Below are positions 7,273 to 15,448 of a stretch of 64,000 nucleotides of DNA, in pieces. Below the pieces are notes generated by a model. That model was not told where the DNA came from and did not search any database. It saw nothing but the letters and a program-made list of their open reading frames with translations. Within the stretch, counting starts at the first letter, position 1. Every line of letters starts with the position of its first letter. Source of the DNA: Verrucomicrobia bacterium LW23 (lineage in GTDB: Bacteria; Verrucomicrobiota; Verrucomicrobiia; Methylacidiphilales; UBA1321). The DNA is taken from assembly GCA_003054695.1 (NCBI GenBank), contig QAZA01000016.1, forward strand, positions 1 to 64,000, given 5' to 3'. Made by a program: the position numbers and the translations under genes.

Positions 7273-9690
7273 CTACTCCAGTGTCAGCCGGCTCCACGAG
7301 CCGGGCTCGATAACGGAGAAGTCCGTATTGCCGTCCACCGGTCGCAGTTTAAATCGCTCGTGCGACGTATCTGCATCATTGAGAAGGAGATCCAACGAAA
7401 GGGTGGCCCCCGGCGCGGGCTTGAAGCCCGGAATCGCCGTCCAGGGAATGGCAACTTCCATCGCCCAGCCCCGATCGCCCGCTTTGTTGGTGAGAGTTGT
7501 GATCACCTTAGCACCTTGCACGTCCTCCACGGTGCCCGCTTCGCGGTCTGTTACCTTGCCTACAATCGGCTTATCCTCGCCGCTGGTGGGGGTGATAAAG
7601 AACTGGTGGTCGTGCGGACCGTAGCCGCGGCCACTGTCGCGGGGCTCCGTGCTTACAAAGAGTTCGAGGCTGTCCTGTCGATATAACTTGGCTCGGCTCT
7701 GCTTGTTAAGCATTTCGTTGTCGCGAATGTCCAGGCCAATGTAAAGGTTATCATTGTCCCAGGCCAGGTAGCCGTTGCCGCTGCAATCCGCGCCGTTCAC
7801 CTTGGGGTTCAGAAGGCCCAGCATCGTTGCACCCTTCCATTCATCCAGGTTGCCATCGAAGGTGGCGGGTGTCGCCATGCGAGAACATTTGCGCACAACG
7901 CGGGCCACCTTCTCCGGCTTAGGCCAGCGATCCGGCCGGAGGTCCTTGGTAGCGCTCGCAATTGAGCTCGTGCTCAATCCTGTCAGGTAGATCGGCGATT
8001 CGTCCAGGGCAATCCGGACTTTGCCGCCCTCGGCCACCAGCTTCTTCTCGCGACCCATGATGTCGACCTGCGTCAGTTCCGGCACACCGGGCTCCACGGT
8101 GATTTCGGCCCTGGATGTATTCTCGGCACCGGGGGTGTCGTCCGGCTTTAACGTCCACAGCACCAACACGTTACTTCCATTCTTTTCGAAGACCATCGCG
8201 CCGATTCCGGGGCCGTACCACAAGTCGCCCACATACCGGGCGCCGTCCACCATCCTCGCGCAATTGGCGTGCGCAATCAGCACCGGTTTGGGCTGCTCGT
8301 TTTTGCGGAAGAAGCCGAACCAGTCCTCCAGGTAAGTGGGATTTTGCTCCGACTGGCCGGCCCAGTGCGGGATGAGCGCCTTGGCACCCTCGGCGTACAG
8401 TGCCAGGGACTGGCGCACAACGCGGCGGGACTGCTCCATCTCGGAGCGTTTAGCGGGGCCCTCGGGGGTGCTGTGACTGCCGTACTCGGTGATGTAGATT
8501 TCCATATCGCGGCCCAGTTTTTGCTTCAGCCACGCGCAGTAATCGCGGTACCAGGCGCGGTCCTCGCTCCCGGCGTAGGGGTGCAGGGCCACCATCTTCA
8601 TCCCCTTCATGCCGCCGGCCTCAATGACGCGGGCGTCGTACTCGTAGGGGCTGGTGTTGCCATAGAGGTTGGGCCCGATGATGGCGTTGGGGCGATCTTT
8701 CAGAATCACCTCGGTGACGTAGCCGCAGATGGTCGCGAAGTCCTGGGGGGACATTTTGTCCCAGGGCTCGTTCCAGATCTCAAATACTTGTTGCTCAGGG
8801 GGTAACGCCGCAATCTGGTCGCGCAGCCAGGTCTGGTACAGGTCCTTTTTCGGCACGGTTTTCAGCACCCAGGCGCCCTTTCCGTACTTGGCCTCCCACT
8901 CCGCCAGCGGGCCGTAGCGGGCCTCGTCGTACATCTCTTTGGGAAAGCGCTCCACTTTGATGACGCCGTTCATCGGGAATTCGGTCAGGATCTGAGCGCT
9001 CGTCATCCGGTCGGGCGCGGGGTTTTTGCCTCCTTCCGCCTGGGCAATGCGCGTCCATTGCAGGCCAAGTTTGGTGATGCAATCTTCCATTTCGCGGAGA
9101 TTTTTGATGCCGCTCCACCATTTGAGGCCGAAAGCGTAGTTACCCTCGCGCACCTGGGCTTTGGTGCGGCTGACAAACTCCATGACACCGAGGCTGGCCT
9201 TTGCGGTGCCCTCCACGGTCTCGCCGGAGGGAGATTTACCGGCGGTTTTGATCACGAGCTCATAGTAGCCGCGGCCGGGCTTGCCGAAGTCGACAGTGAC
9301 GACGGCGGCGTCCGGGGCCTTTGCTGCAACTGCCTGATAGGGAATGGTTTGCCTCGCGACTTCGCGACCGCTTTCATCCAGCAGCACGGCTTCGGCGGTG
9401 GCGGCACCGGGCGCCAGGCCGCGCAGGGCGACGTCAAACCTGACCGGCTCGGTGGTGTTGAAGAGGTTGCAGGGAATGTGCCGTTTGATGGTCACGTGCA
9501 CAGTTTCCTTCTTCTTTACTTCCTTGCCAGCTTCCTTGTTCACCTGCACATCTGCGGACGCGGGTTGGCTCGGCTTTTTATCCTGGGCGCTGGCCAGTGT
9601 CATATCAAATCCGGTGGCCACGGCCATACCGGCCAGAAGAGAAATCCTGCGTAACAGGGTGGAGCGCCGAATCTTGTGTATGGGGAGCAT
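7273..9690 (-). CDS. Secreted GH39-like glycoside hydrolase, paralogue of the downstream gene
   Basis: This is an 805-aa protein with the same layout as its neighbour: a signal peptide (MLPIHKIRRSTLLRRISLLAG, cleavage near LASA), a Lys/Glu-rich linker at 38-62, a beta-sandwich, a clan-A catalytic domain with E308 in FEIWNEPW (acid/base) and E402 in YITEYGSHS (nucleophile), and a CBM9-like domain from about 620 (FDGNLDEWKGA). The frame stays open to 9777, but that extension runs through a CACGTG operator, so the ATG at 9688-9690 with a normal signal-peptide n-region is preferred. A 53-bp gap to the next gene suggests cotranscription. It is about 50 residues longer than its paralogue, partly from the linker. 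Confidence 0.82.
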   Translation of the reverse strand: MLPIHKIRRSTLLRRISLLAGMAVATGFDMTLASAQDKKPSQPASADVQVNKEAGKEVKKKETVHVTIKRHIPCNLFNTTEPVRFDVALRGLAPGAATAEAVLLDESGREVARQTIPYQAVAAKAPDAAVVTVDFGKPGRGYYELVIKTAGKSPSGETVEGTAKASLGVMEFVSRTKAQVREGNYAFGLKWWSGIKNLREMEDCITKLGLQWTRIAQAEGGKNPAPDRMTSAQILTEFPMNGVIKVERFPKEMYDEARYGPLAEWEAKYGKGAWVLKTVPKKDLYQTWLRDQIAALPPEQQVFEIWNEPWDKMSPQDFATICGYVTEVILKDRPNAIIGPNLYGNTSPYEYDARVIEAGGMKGMKMVALHPYAGSEDRAWYRDYCAWLKQKLGRDMEIYITEYGSHSTPEGPAKRSEMEQSRRVVRQSLALYAEGAKALIPHWAGQSEQNPTYLEDWFGFFRKNEQPKPVLIAHANCARMVDGARYVGDLWYGPGIGAMVFEKNGSNVLVLWTLKPDDTPGAENTSRAEITVEPGVPELTQVDIMGREKKLVAEGGKVRIALDESPIYLTGLSTSSIASATKDLRPDRWPKPEKVARVVRKCSRMATPATFDGNLDEWKGATMLGLLNPKVNGADCSGNGYLAWDNDNLYIGLDIRDNEMLNKQSRAKLYRQDSLELFVSTEPRDSGRGYGPHDHQFFITPTSGEDKPIVGKVTDREAGTVEDVQGAKVITTLTNKAGDRGWAMEVAIPWTAIPGFKPAPGATLSLDLLLNDADTSHERFKLRPVDGNTDFSVIEPGSWSRLTLE

Positions 9691-9760
9691 AGGGATAAAG
9701 TGGTGCTGGGTGGAGCGGATGGGATGGCTTCGATCAATCGCCTGCATTGCGATATTAGCT

Positions 9761-9778
9761 ATTGTGCACGTGCTCAAT
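9761..9778. promoter_or_regulatory. Putative operator upstream of the first GH39-like gene
   Basis: ATTGTGCACGTGCTCAAT is an 18-bp inverted repeat with one mismatched pair. It lies about 70 bp upstream of the chosen start and between two cluster genes. It is the best-placed copy of the motif shared by this locus. Confidence 0.55.
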
Positions 9779-9819
9779 TTTTATGCAAATCATTTCTCGG
9801 AAAATTCGCGCAAAGGAAT

Positions 9820-11031
9820 CTACGCCGACCGCTCCGCCACCCACAGGCGCGTCCAGCGGCCGTCGCTGACGTTAAAGTACACGCGGCGACCATCCGCGGA
9901 GAAAGCGGGGTGCGGATGGACTTTTCGCCAGGAGGCGGCGCCCTGGGCATGGTTAAAGCGGTGGATGGTGGCGAACTCGTCGACGCCCGCCTCGAGGGAG
10001 CCGATGACGATTCCCCACTCGCCCGGGCGGCCGGTATCGAATTTGGCGAGCGAGCCATCCGTCACAAAAACGTTGCTTTCGGGGGAGACGCTGGGGTGAT
10101 CGTTGGGCGATCCTGTCGCGAACTTAATGGGCACGTGCTCAGTGCCGTCGGAGGCGGCCAGCACAGTAAGCTCGTTGCCTTTGTTGAAAATGCCCGCGCT
10201 GTCGGGCGTCCAGCTGGGGTGTCCCCACTGGCGGGCAAATGACAGAAAGCGTTGCTGCTCAAAGTCATACACCCAGCGGCCTTCGCGGCGGCTGGCGGCG
10301 TTGGAGCGAAAATCGGCCAGGCCGGAGGCGCGCGAAAGTTTGATCATGGCGCGGGTGGCATCCGGGCTGAGCACGGGAAAGAAGAGCGACAGGTCGGCCG
10401 ACGCGGCGTCGGGGCCGAGCAACTCCTCGACTTCGGCCGGATAGGCGGCGACAAGCTGGCTGGAGGTGAGCGCGGTGCGGACTTCGCCCGTCTCGACGTG
10501 GATGAGCTCCACATTGCGGTGGGGGCCGGGCTGCCAGTGGCGGCCGTAGACGGGCACCCAAGGCTGGGTGGGGCTGCCGAATCCGAGGAGGCGGTCCGCG
10601 GCCAGGATGCGCTCGCGGCCGGTGCGGGTGTCGACGGCGGCGACGACCCAGCGGCCGTCGCGGAAGTCGTGGAAGGCGACGTGGTGGCGACCGATCCACT
10701 GCTGGCAGGCGGCGCGGTGGGCGTCCTCGGTGGTGACGCCGCGGGCGAGGATGGTTTCCCGGCCGGTGGCGCGCTCGTGCAGGACGATGTCGCCATGGTG
10801 CGCCTCGGCGGTTGTCGAGGCGAAGAAAACGACGTGGCGCGCGTCGGGGCTCTCCGGGCACGTCACAAAATAGCTGTGGATGGTGTGGCGCTCTCCGTCG
10901 CCCCGGCCTTCGACGGCGCCGCTTGCCGTGGCCTGGGTGATCCGCGGGTGCAGCCATGCGCGGACAGCGGCGGAGGTGATGGTGGCGCTGCGGAGGGGGC
11001 CGAGGGAGGGGGTGGCGAGGGAGATGGACAT
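9820..11031 (-). CDS. TolB/WD40-like beta-propeller, oligogalacturonate-lyase-like (PL22)
   Basis: This is a 403-aa protein with repeated propeller blades of the form HPSWTPDSAGIF and HPHPAFSADGRRVYFNVSDG. The histidine-rich HPHP blade near the C-terminus and the overall length recall PL22 oligogalacturonate lyases, which use His residues and a metal to split unsaturated di-galacturonate. Related propellers occur in other roles, so PL22 is a suggestion. Together with an LplD-like GH4 it would fit pectin-derived substrates. A TTG-initiated extension to 11100 is possible but lacks a proper signal-peptide start; the ATG at 11029-11031 is preferred. A perfect GTGCACGTGCAC palindrome lies about 140 bp upstream. 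Confidence 0.62.
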   Translation of the reverse strand: MSISLATPSLGPLRSATITSAAVRAWLHPRITQATASGAVEGRGDGERHTIHSYFVTCPESPDARHVVFFASTTAEAHHGDIVLHERATGRETILARGVTTEDAHRAACQQWIGRHHVAFHDFRDGRWVVAAVDTRTGRERILAADRLLGFGSPTQPWVPVYGRHWQPGPHRNVELIHVETGEVRTALTSSQLVAAYPAEVEELLGPDAASADLSLFFPVLSPDATRAMIKLSRASGLADFRSNAASRREGRWVYDFEQQRFLSFARQWGHPSWTPDSAGIFNKGNELTVLAASDGTEHVPIKFATGSPNDHPSVSPESNVFVTDGSLAKFDTGRPGEWGIVIGSLEAGVDEFATIHRFNHAQGAASWRKVHPHPAFSADGRRVYFNVSDGRWTRLWVAERSA

Positions 11032-11100
11032 GGGGGAGCGTGGCGTGGGCGTGGCGTGAGCGGATGGGGCAGGCGCGAGCGAGGCAAAGAGGCTGAGCAA

Positions 11101-11560
11101 TTGGTCACCTGCACACCGCTGGGGGCGGCTGGGGCCGCGAGTTTAGACAACCGGAAAAGCGCACCATTTCCGTGCACGTGCACAATCCTAACTTGACGAG
11201 ACTGAATGTCAACGGCCATTCGCATTATTGCTGGCTCTGGCGTACAGCAAAGGGCGCATAGGACGAGACAGGGGATCTGCAGATAACATCGCCAAGGACA
11301 GAAAGTTTCGCCAAGGGGAGAGACTTCGTCAATCCTCAGCCTTCATGCGGAACTCCCCGCCGCTAAGGTGGGGATAAAGGGGAGGGAGGACTCCGTTTAG
11401 ACGCGTATAACGTCGTTGCCTGCAGATCCGAAAACGGGCTACTCTCGCTCGTGGTGGGCAAGCGGAAGCCTTGTGCTTGCGCCGGGGGCGAGGTTGCCGA
11501 GGGACTCGGAATCTTGCTGAAAGGGGGGGAGCGTGTCTGCCGACTTGCAGACCGCTCACG
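11101..11560. other. Intergenic region with one operator-like palindrome
   Basis: This stretch separates the propeller gene from tRNA-Asp. Apart from the palindrome at 11172-11183 I see no supported gene. Confidence 0.5.
11172..11183. promoter_or_regulatory. Perfect GTGCACGTGCAC palindrome upstream of the propeller gene
   Basis: The 12-bp core is fully symmetric, followed by AATCC. It is the same motif as at 9761 and 4912 and lies upstream of a cluster gene. Confidence 0.5.
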
Positions 11561-11634
11561 CGGAGCCAACGGGGCTCGAACCCGCAACCTCTGCCGTGAC
11601 AGGGCAGCGCTCTAACCGATTGAGCTATGGCTCC
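11561..11634 (-). tRNA. tRNA-Asp (GTC)
   Basis: The reverse complement folds as a normal cloverleaf: acceptor GGAGCCA/TGGCTCC, D-arm AGCTCAATCGGTTAGAGC, anticodon stem CTGCC/GGCAG with loop CTGTCAC (anticodon GTC), and T-arm GCGGGTTCGAACCCCGT. The discriminator base is G, as expected for Asp. CCA is not encoded. Confidence 0.96.
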
Positions 11635-11767
11635 AGTGTGAGGTTGACTTTCCGGAACGACTTGTAGGCCGTTCGGGAGATTTATTGCTAGCGGAATAGC
11701 TGAGGATTGGCAACAACTTTGTTGAGATTTTTTGCGGGCGGGGGGCGGAGGGATGGCGCTCGCTTCT

Positions 11768-11796
11768 TGTAAGTCTTTATTTTAAAGACACTTACA
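11768..11796. terminator. Hairpin downstream of the esterase gene
   Basis: TGTAAG-TCTTTA pairs with TAAAGA-CA-CTTACA around a TTT loop: 12 bp with a 2-nt bulge. It lies about 64 bp past the esterase stop on the minus strand. There is no clean U-tract, so terminator function is uncertain. Confidence 0.3.
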
Positions 11797-11859
11797 TCCA
11801 TTGCTCAATCATCTGCAAATCCTGCGATTTTCTCCGTTTTCCCCGCCCGCAAGGGGCTC

Positions 11860-13857
11860 TCAATAGCGGTTTATCTTGCTAAAGTCAGCTGCTTTTCCGG
11901 CTTTAGCCACCACGGCGCGCACTCCTATGGGCATTTCAAACTTCACGTACTTGCCGGCTGCATCCGTAACCGATTCCGCTGTAACGGGTTGGCCGCTCAC
12001 CTCCACCTGGGCCTCGCTCCACTCGGCGGGGACGTAGGCGAGCACGGTAACCTTGTCGCCAGGGGCGGCTTTGGCGGCGCGGAACTCCAGCACATAGCCG
12101 TCGCGGCGCACGTGTTGCAGGTGGAGGTCAGCCTTGGCAGGGTTGGCTTCCACGCGCACGATGGCGGCACTGGGCTCCCCGGCGGCGCCGCGCTTGCCGC
12201 GCTCGGTGCGGGGCTGTTCGGTGTCCTCTCCCTTGACGACGAAGGGCGACGCGGGGAGGCCGTCGCTGTTAAAGATGGTTTCGTGCGGATTGGAGTTGGC
12301 CGCGTAGGCGGCGCCTTTGGGCTCCGGCACCTGGGCGCTGCTCAATTCCAACGTGTTGGGGCCCAGCACCTTAACGTCGGCCCACGCGGCCTGGCCGTCG
12401 GCGCCGCGGATGATGACGCCGCTGATGCCGTTGAGGGACGGCTCGTAACGGATGCCCTTGCCTGTATCGCTAAAGGTGACGGTGATTTTGCCGCCTTCCA
12501 CTTTGCTGTCCTTGACGCGCGGGCCGGTGTAGTCGTGTGTCTGGCCGTAGGCTTTGGCCAGGACGCCCAGGGCCATGCGGCGGCCGGCTTCGGCCTTCAT
12601 GGTAAAGTGGGTGTTCTCGTTGCCCAGGTCGTAAAACTCCACAAAATCGACGTTTTTCTCGCCGCCGAATTCGGGAAGCGCGCGGCGGATCTCCACATTG
12701 GTGCCGCTGCGGTAAAAGCCATCCGTGGCGGGCAGCAGGGGCGGCTGGGACTGCGTGTTGCGGCTGAGCGTGCCCCACACCACGGGGAAATCGTGGCCGA
12801 AAAGGGTGCGCCACTGGCGAAACATGGCGACGAGGCGCTTGCCGTACGGGCCGCGGGGCCCGGCCTCGCCCTGATGCCATATCACGCCCTTAAACGCATA
12901 AGGCGCAAGGGGATGCACGCGCGTGTTGTACAGCACGGTGGGGAAGTTGATCCACGTTTGGCCTTTGCCCGGCCAGGGTGCTTTGGTGTTGGCGCGCCAG
13001 GCGTCCTCGGCGGCTTTAAACTCGGCCCACGATTTGTAGGGGGCATCGGCGCCTTTTCCTTTGGTCAGGTCCGCTTCTTTTGTTGCCAGAAATTCCGCAT
13101 AAAAGTTATCGCCCTTATCCAGCGCGGGGAAGCTCTCCAGCGTCTCTTTGGACATCCACGCGGCCTGATTGGTGCCGGGCACGGCTACCATAATGAGGCC
13201 GACGGGGACGTTGAGGGCATCGCGCAGCACGCGGGCAAAGTAGTAGGGCAGCGGCATCTCCTTTGCGGGCGGATTCTCGTTCATGGTGATCCACTTGTTT
13301 TTGCCGCGGCCGGCTTCGTCCACGTCGGGCAGCGCTTCCAGGGAGACGCCGGTGCCGAAGTCGCGGATGCGGATCTCCGGCATGCCGCCGCCGTTGCCTT
13401 TGCTGACGTAGTGGGGGTAGACGCCGGAGTCAAGGTCGGGGCCGCCGGCGCGCATGTTGCTTTGGCCGGCGACGAGCCAGACCTCGCCCACCAGCACGTT
13501 TCGCACGGTCAGGGTGTCGGAGCCGGCTTTGACGGTGAGCTCGCGCGGCTCGATGCTGGCCTCCAGGGGGGCGAGCTGGGCTTTCCAGTAACCCTGGGCG
13601 TCCGCGGTGGCGGCGACGGACTGGCCGGCGAAGGAGACCTCCACTTTGGTGCCGGGCTCGGCCCAGCCGAAGACGGGCACGGGCATCTGGCGTTGCAGGA
13701 TGCTGCCGTCGCTAAAGATATCGGCCAGGCGGGCCGGGGCGGCATGGGCGGCTGCGGTGGCCGCGAGGAAGAGGAAGAGGGAGAGGATCAGGCCACAGAG
13801 AAGCGCCACGGCACGGACTGGCGCGGATAATCGCGGCCAAATGCTATGATTACACAT
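11860..13857 (-). CDS. Sialate O-acetylesterase-like SGNH carbohydrate esterase (SASA type)
   Basis: This is a 665-aa secreted protein. The first 38 residues form a signal peptide with a long hydrophobic core ending AAAHA. An N-terminal jelly-roll-like part (ADIFSDGSILQRQMPVPVFGWA) is typical of SIAE-like enzymes. The SGNH block I motif GEVWLVAGQSNM gives S133 as nucleophile, WHQGEAG is the block with the conserved Gln/Glu, and DLGNENTHFTM probably supplies the Asp/His of the triad. A beta-rich C-terminal third follows. Such esterases remove acetyl groups from sialic acids or polysaccharides. The ATG at 13855-13857 is preferred because it starts the signal peptide; the open frame further upstream runs into the divergent gene region. 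Confidence 0.8.
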   Translation of the reverse strand: MCNHSIWPRLSAPVRAVALLCGLILSLFLFLAATAAAHAAPARLADIFSDGSILQRQMPVPVFGWAEPGTKVEVSFAGQSVAATADAQGYWKAQLAPLEASIEPRELTVKAGSDTLTVRNVLVGEVWLVAGQSNMRAGGPDLDSGVYPHYVSKGNGGGMPEIRIRDFGTGVSLEALPDVDEAGRGKNKWITMNENPPAKEMPLPYYFARVLRDALNVPVGLIMVAVPGTNQAAWMSKETLESFPALDKGDNFYAEFLATKEADLTKGKGADAPYKSWAEFKAAEDAWRANTKAPWPGKGQTWINFPTVLYNTRVHPLAPYAFKGVIWHQGEAGPRGPYGKRLVAMFRQWRTLFGHDFPVVWGTLSRNTQSQPPLLPATDGFYRSGTNVEIRRALPEFGGEKNVDFVEFYDLGNENTHFTMKAEAGRRMALGVLAKAYGQTHDYTGPRVKDSKVEGGKITVTFSDTGKGIRYEPSLNGISGVIIRGADGQAAWADVKVLGPNTLELSSAQVPEPKGAAYAANSNPHETIFNSDGLPASPFVVKGEDTEQPRTERGKRGAAGEPSAAIVRVEANPAKADLHLQHVRRDGYVLEFRAAKAAPGDKVTVLAYVPAEWSEAQVEVSGQPVTAESVTDAAGKYVKFEMPIGVRAVVAKAGKAADFSKINRY

Positions 13858-13992
13858 GTGATCATGCTGAATCGGTCCGCGCCGGGACTCAACAAAAAAA
13901 GGCGTGATCGCGAGATTTTCTGCGCGATGCGGCAGCTTGCAGGCGCGGGAAGTCTGGCCAAGCAGGCGCTTTTGTGGCAAGAGTGGGGGCGC

Positions 13993-14478
13993 ATGGACTT
14001 CTCCCCTCCCCGCCAGACTCTGGGTTGTATGCTTGCGCTATCGGTCGTGCCTGCCATCTGCCTGTACGGGGTGATTCAGTGGGCGATGAGCGCGGATGCG
14101 TGGCGGACGCCGCTCAACTCGGTCATCACGGTAGCGCTGTTAGCGGGCTTCGTCTACATGATCTGGGCGCTGGTGATGGAGGCGGTGCGGGATCGGAAGA
14201 TTACAGTGGACGCGACCGGGTACACCGAGACGCATTTGGTGTGTGGCCGGCAGACAAGCCACCTGCATATCCCCCTCCACGAGATCAGCGAGCTGATGAT
14301 TAAAGTGCGGCACAACAGCAAAAAGACCATCGTGGAGCTTTGGATCGTGAAGACCGACGGAACCCGCCACATGATTTACTCCGACTTCAGCTACCCGCCG
14401 GTGATGGCCCGCAAGAATGCGATGATGGAGATCCTCAGCAAACACAGCGCAAGGGTGAACGACGGCGGGCAGGTTTAG
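13993..14478 (+). CDS. Small membrane protein of unknown function
   Basis: This is a 161-aa protein not recognised as a family. Two membrane helices (about 11-32 and 44-62) are followed by a soluble beta-rich domain of about 95 residues (KITVDATGYTETHLVCG... IVELWIVKTDGTRHMIY) that resembles PH-like membrane-associated domains. An in-frame extension to 13846 exists but overlaps the start of the divergent esterase gene; the ATG at 13993 opens directly before the first helix. It is divergent from the esterase with a gap of about 135 bp. Confidence 0.6.
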   Translation: MDFSPPRQTLGCMLALSVVPAICLYGVIQWAMSADAWRTPLNSVITVALLAGFVYMIWALVMEAVRDRKITVDATGYTETHLVCGRQTSHLHIPLHEISELMIKVRHNSKKTIVELWIVKTDGTRHMIYSDFSYPPVMARKNAMMEILSKHSARVNDGGQV

Positions 14479-14623
14479 AGGTGGTCTTCACCAATCAATA
14501 AACGAAGGATTTATGATGCGGACTATTAGAGCATTTTCCAGGTAGCTTGTCGCGAATTTGCCAGGCTCCAAGGACGGAAAGATCGCCAAGGGGAACCGCA
14601 GAACGCCGAAATGTCGACAGCCT

Positions 14624-15361
14624 CTAGCCCAGCTTGCTGAGCCCGGAGAGGGCGGACAAGAGGGGATCGTGGCTGGCGCGGACGAGGGCGGTGGCTTCGT
14701 CGAAGTCCTTGCCGGCGTGGGTGGGCACCCATCCAAAGACGCTCGGCTGGAACTCGCTCTCTACCACTACCATGCGGTGATCGGCGGGGAAGGCGTCCTT
14801 CCCGGCCAGGGCGGTGGCCGTGGCGTGCAGCCTGGCTACCAGGCCCATGTTGGCGCGGTACAGGGCCGCCTGGCGGGCGGGGTCGGCGTTGATGCACCCC
14901 CACTGGTATTGCAGCAGCACCACCAGCTTTGGCGTAGCCAGATAGTAGTGCACCGCCTGGCTGACGAACCCGTGCCCGGCAAACCCAAAGGCGACCGCCG
15001 GAAGGCTGAGCCCGGCGGAGTAAAGCAGCGCGTTCTTCCACGCGCCAAGCGCGTAAAGATCGTGCGGGAATGCCCGGGGAAGGCCGCCGTCCTCAATATC
15101 CGGAAAAGTGATGAAGCCCGTGGGGATGCGCGCGTCCTCGGATGGCCCGGCGTCTGCGCCGGCGGCGGCGTCCGCATCGGCGTTAGCGTTAGCGCAGTCC
15201 GCGGCGCGTGCCGGCACGGGCGCTTCGGCTTCGCGGCTGGCAAGCACATGGATGTGGGTATCCGTACCGGCGGGCAGGTAGGGCGACGCGAGGCCCTCCG
15301 CCGTGTAGATGGCCTGAACCTCGGCGACGGATATGCAGGGAAGCTTGGTAAAAGTAGGCAT
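14624..15361 (-). CDS. Hypothetical protein
   Basis: This is a 245-aa protein that I do not recognise. It has an Ala/Asp-rich low-complexity insert (about 45-75) between two ordered parts. The ordered parts contain GCINADPARQAALYRANMGLVARLH and a C-terminal segment on VVVESEFQPSVFGWVPTHAGKDFDEA. No signal peptide is seen. It lies between the small membrane protein and the kinase-like gene, with its start 88 bp past the kinase-like stop on the same strand. Confidence 0.55.
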   Translation of the reverse strand: MPTFTKLPCISVAEVQAIYTAEGLASPYLPAGTDTHIHVLASREAEAPVPARAADCANANADADAAAGADAGPSEDARIPTGFITFPDIEDGGLPRAFPHDLYALGAWKNALLYSAGLSLPAVAFGFAGHGFVSQAVHYYLATPKLVVLLQYQWGCINADPARQAALYRANMGLVARLHATATALAGKDAFPADHRMVVVESEFQPSVFGWVPTHAGKDFDEATALVRASHDPLLSALSGLSKLG

Positions 15362-15448
15362 GGAAGTGAAAAGGGGAAAGTGTGGGAATGTGTTCGTGCG
15401 GGATTATTGCAGAGTGCTGCGCAGGGCAACGGATGGCGACGGCCCGCG

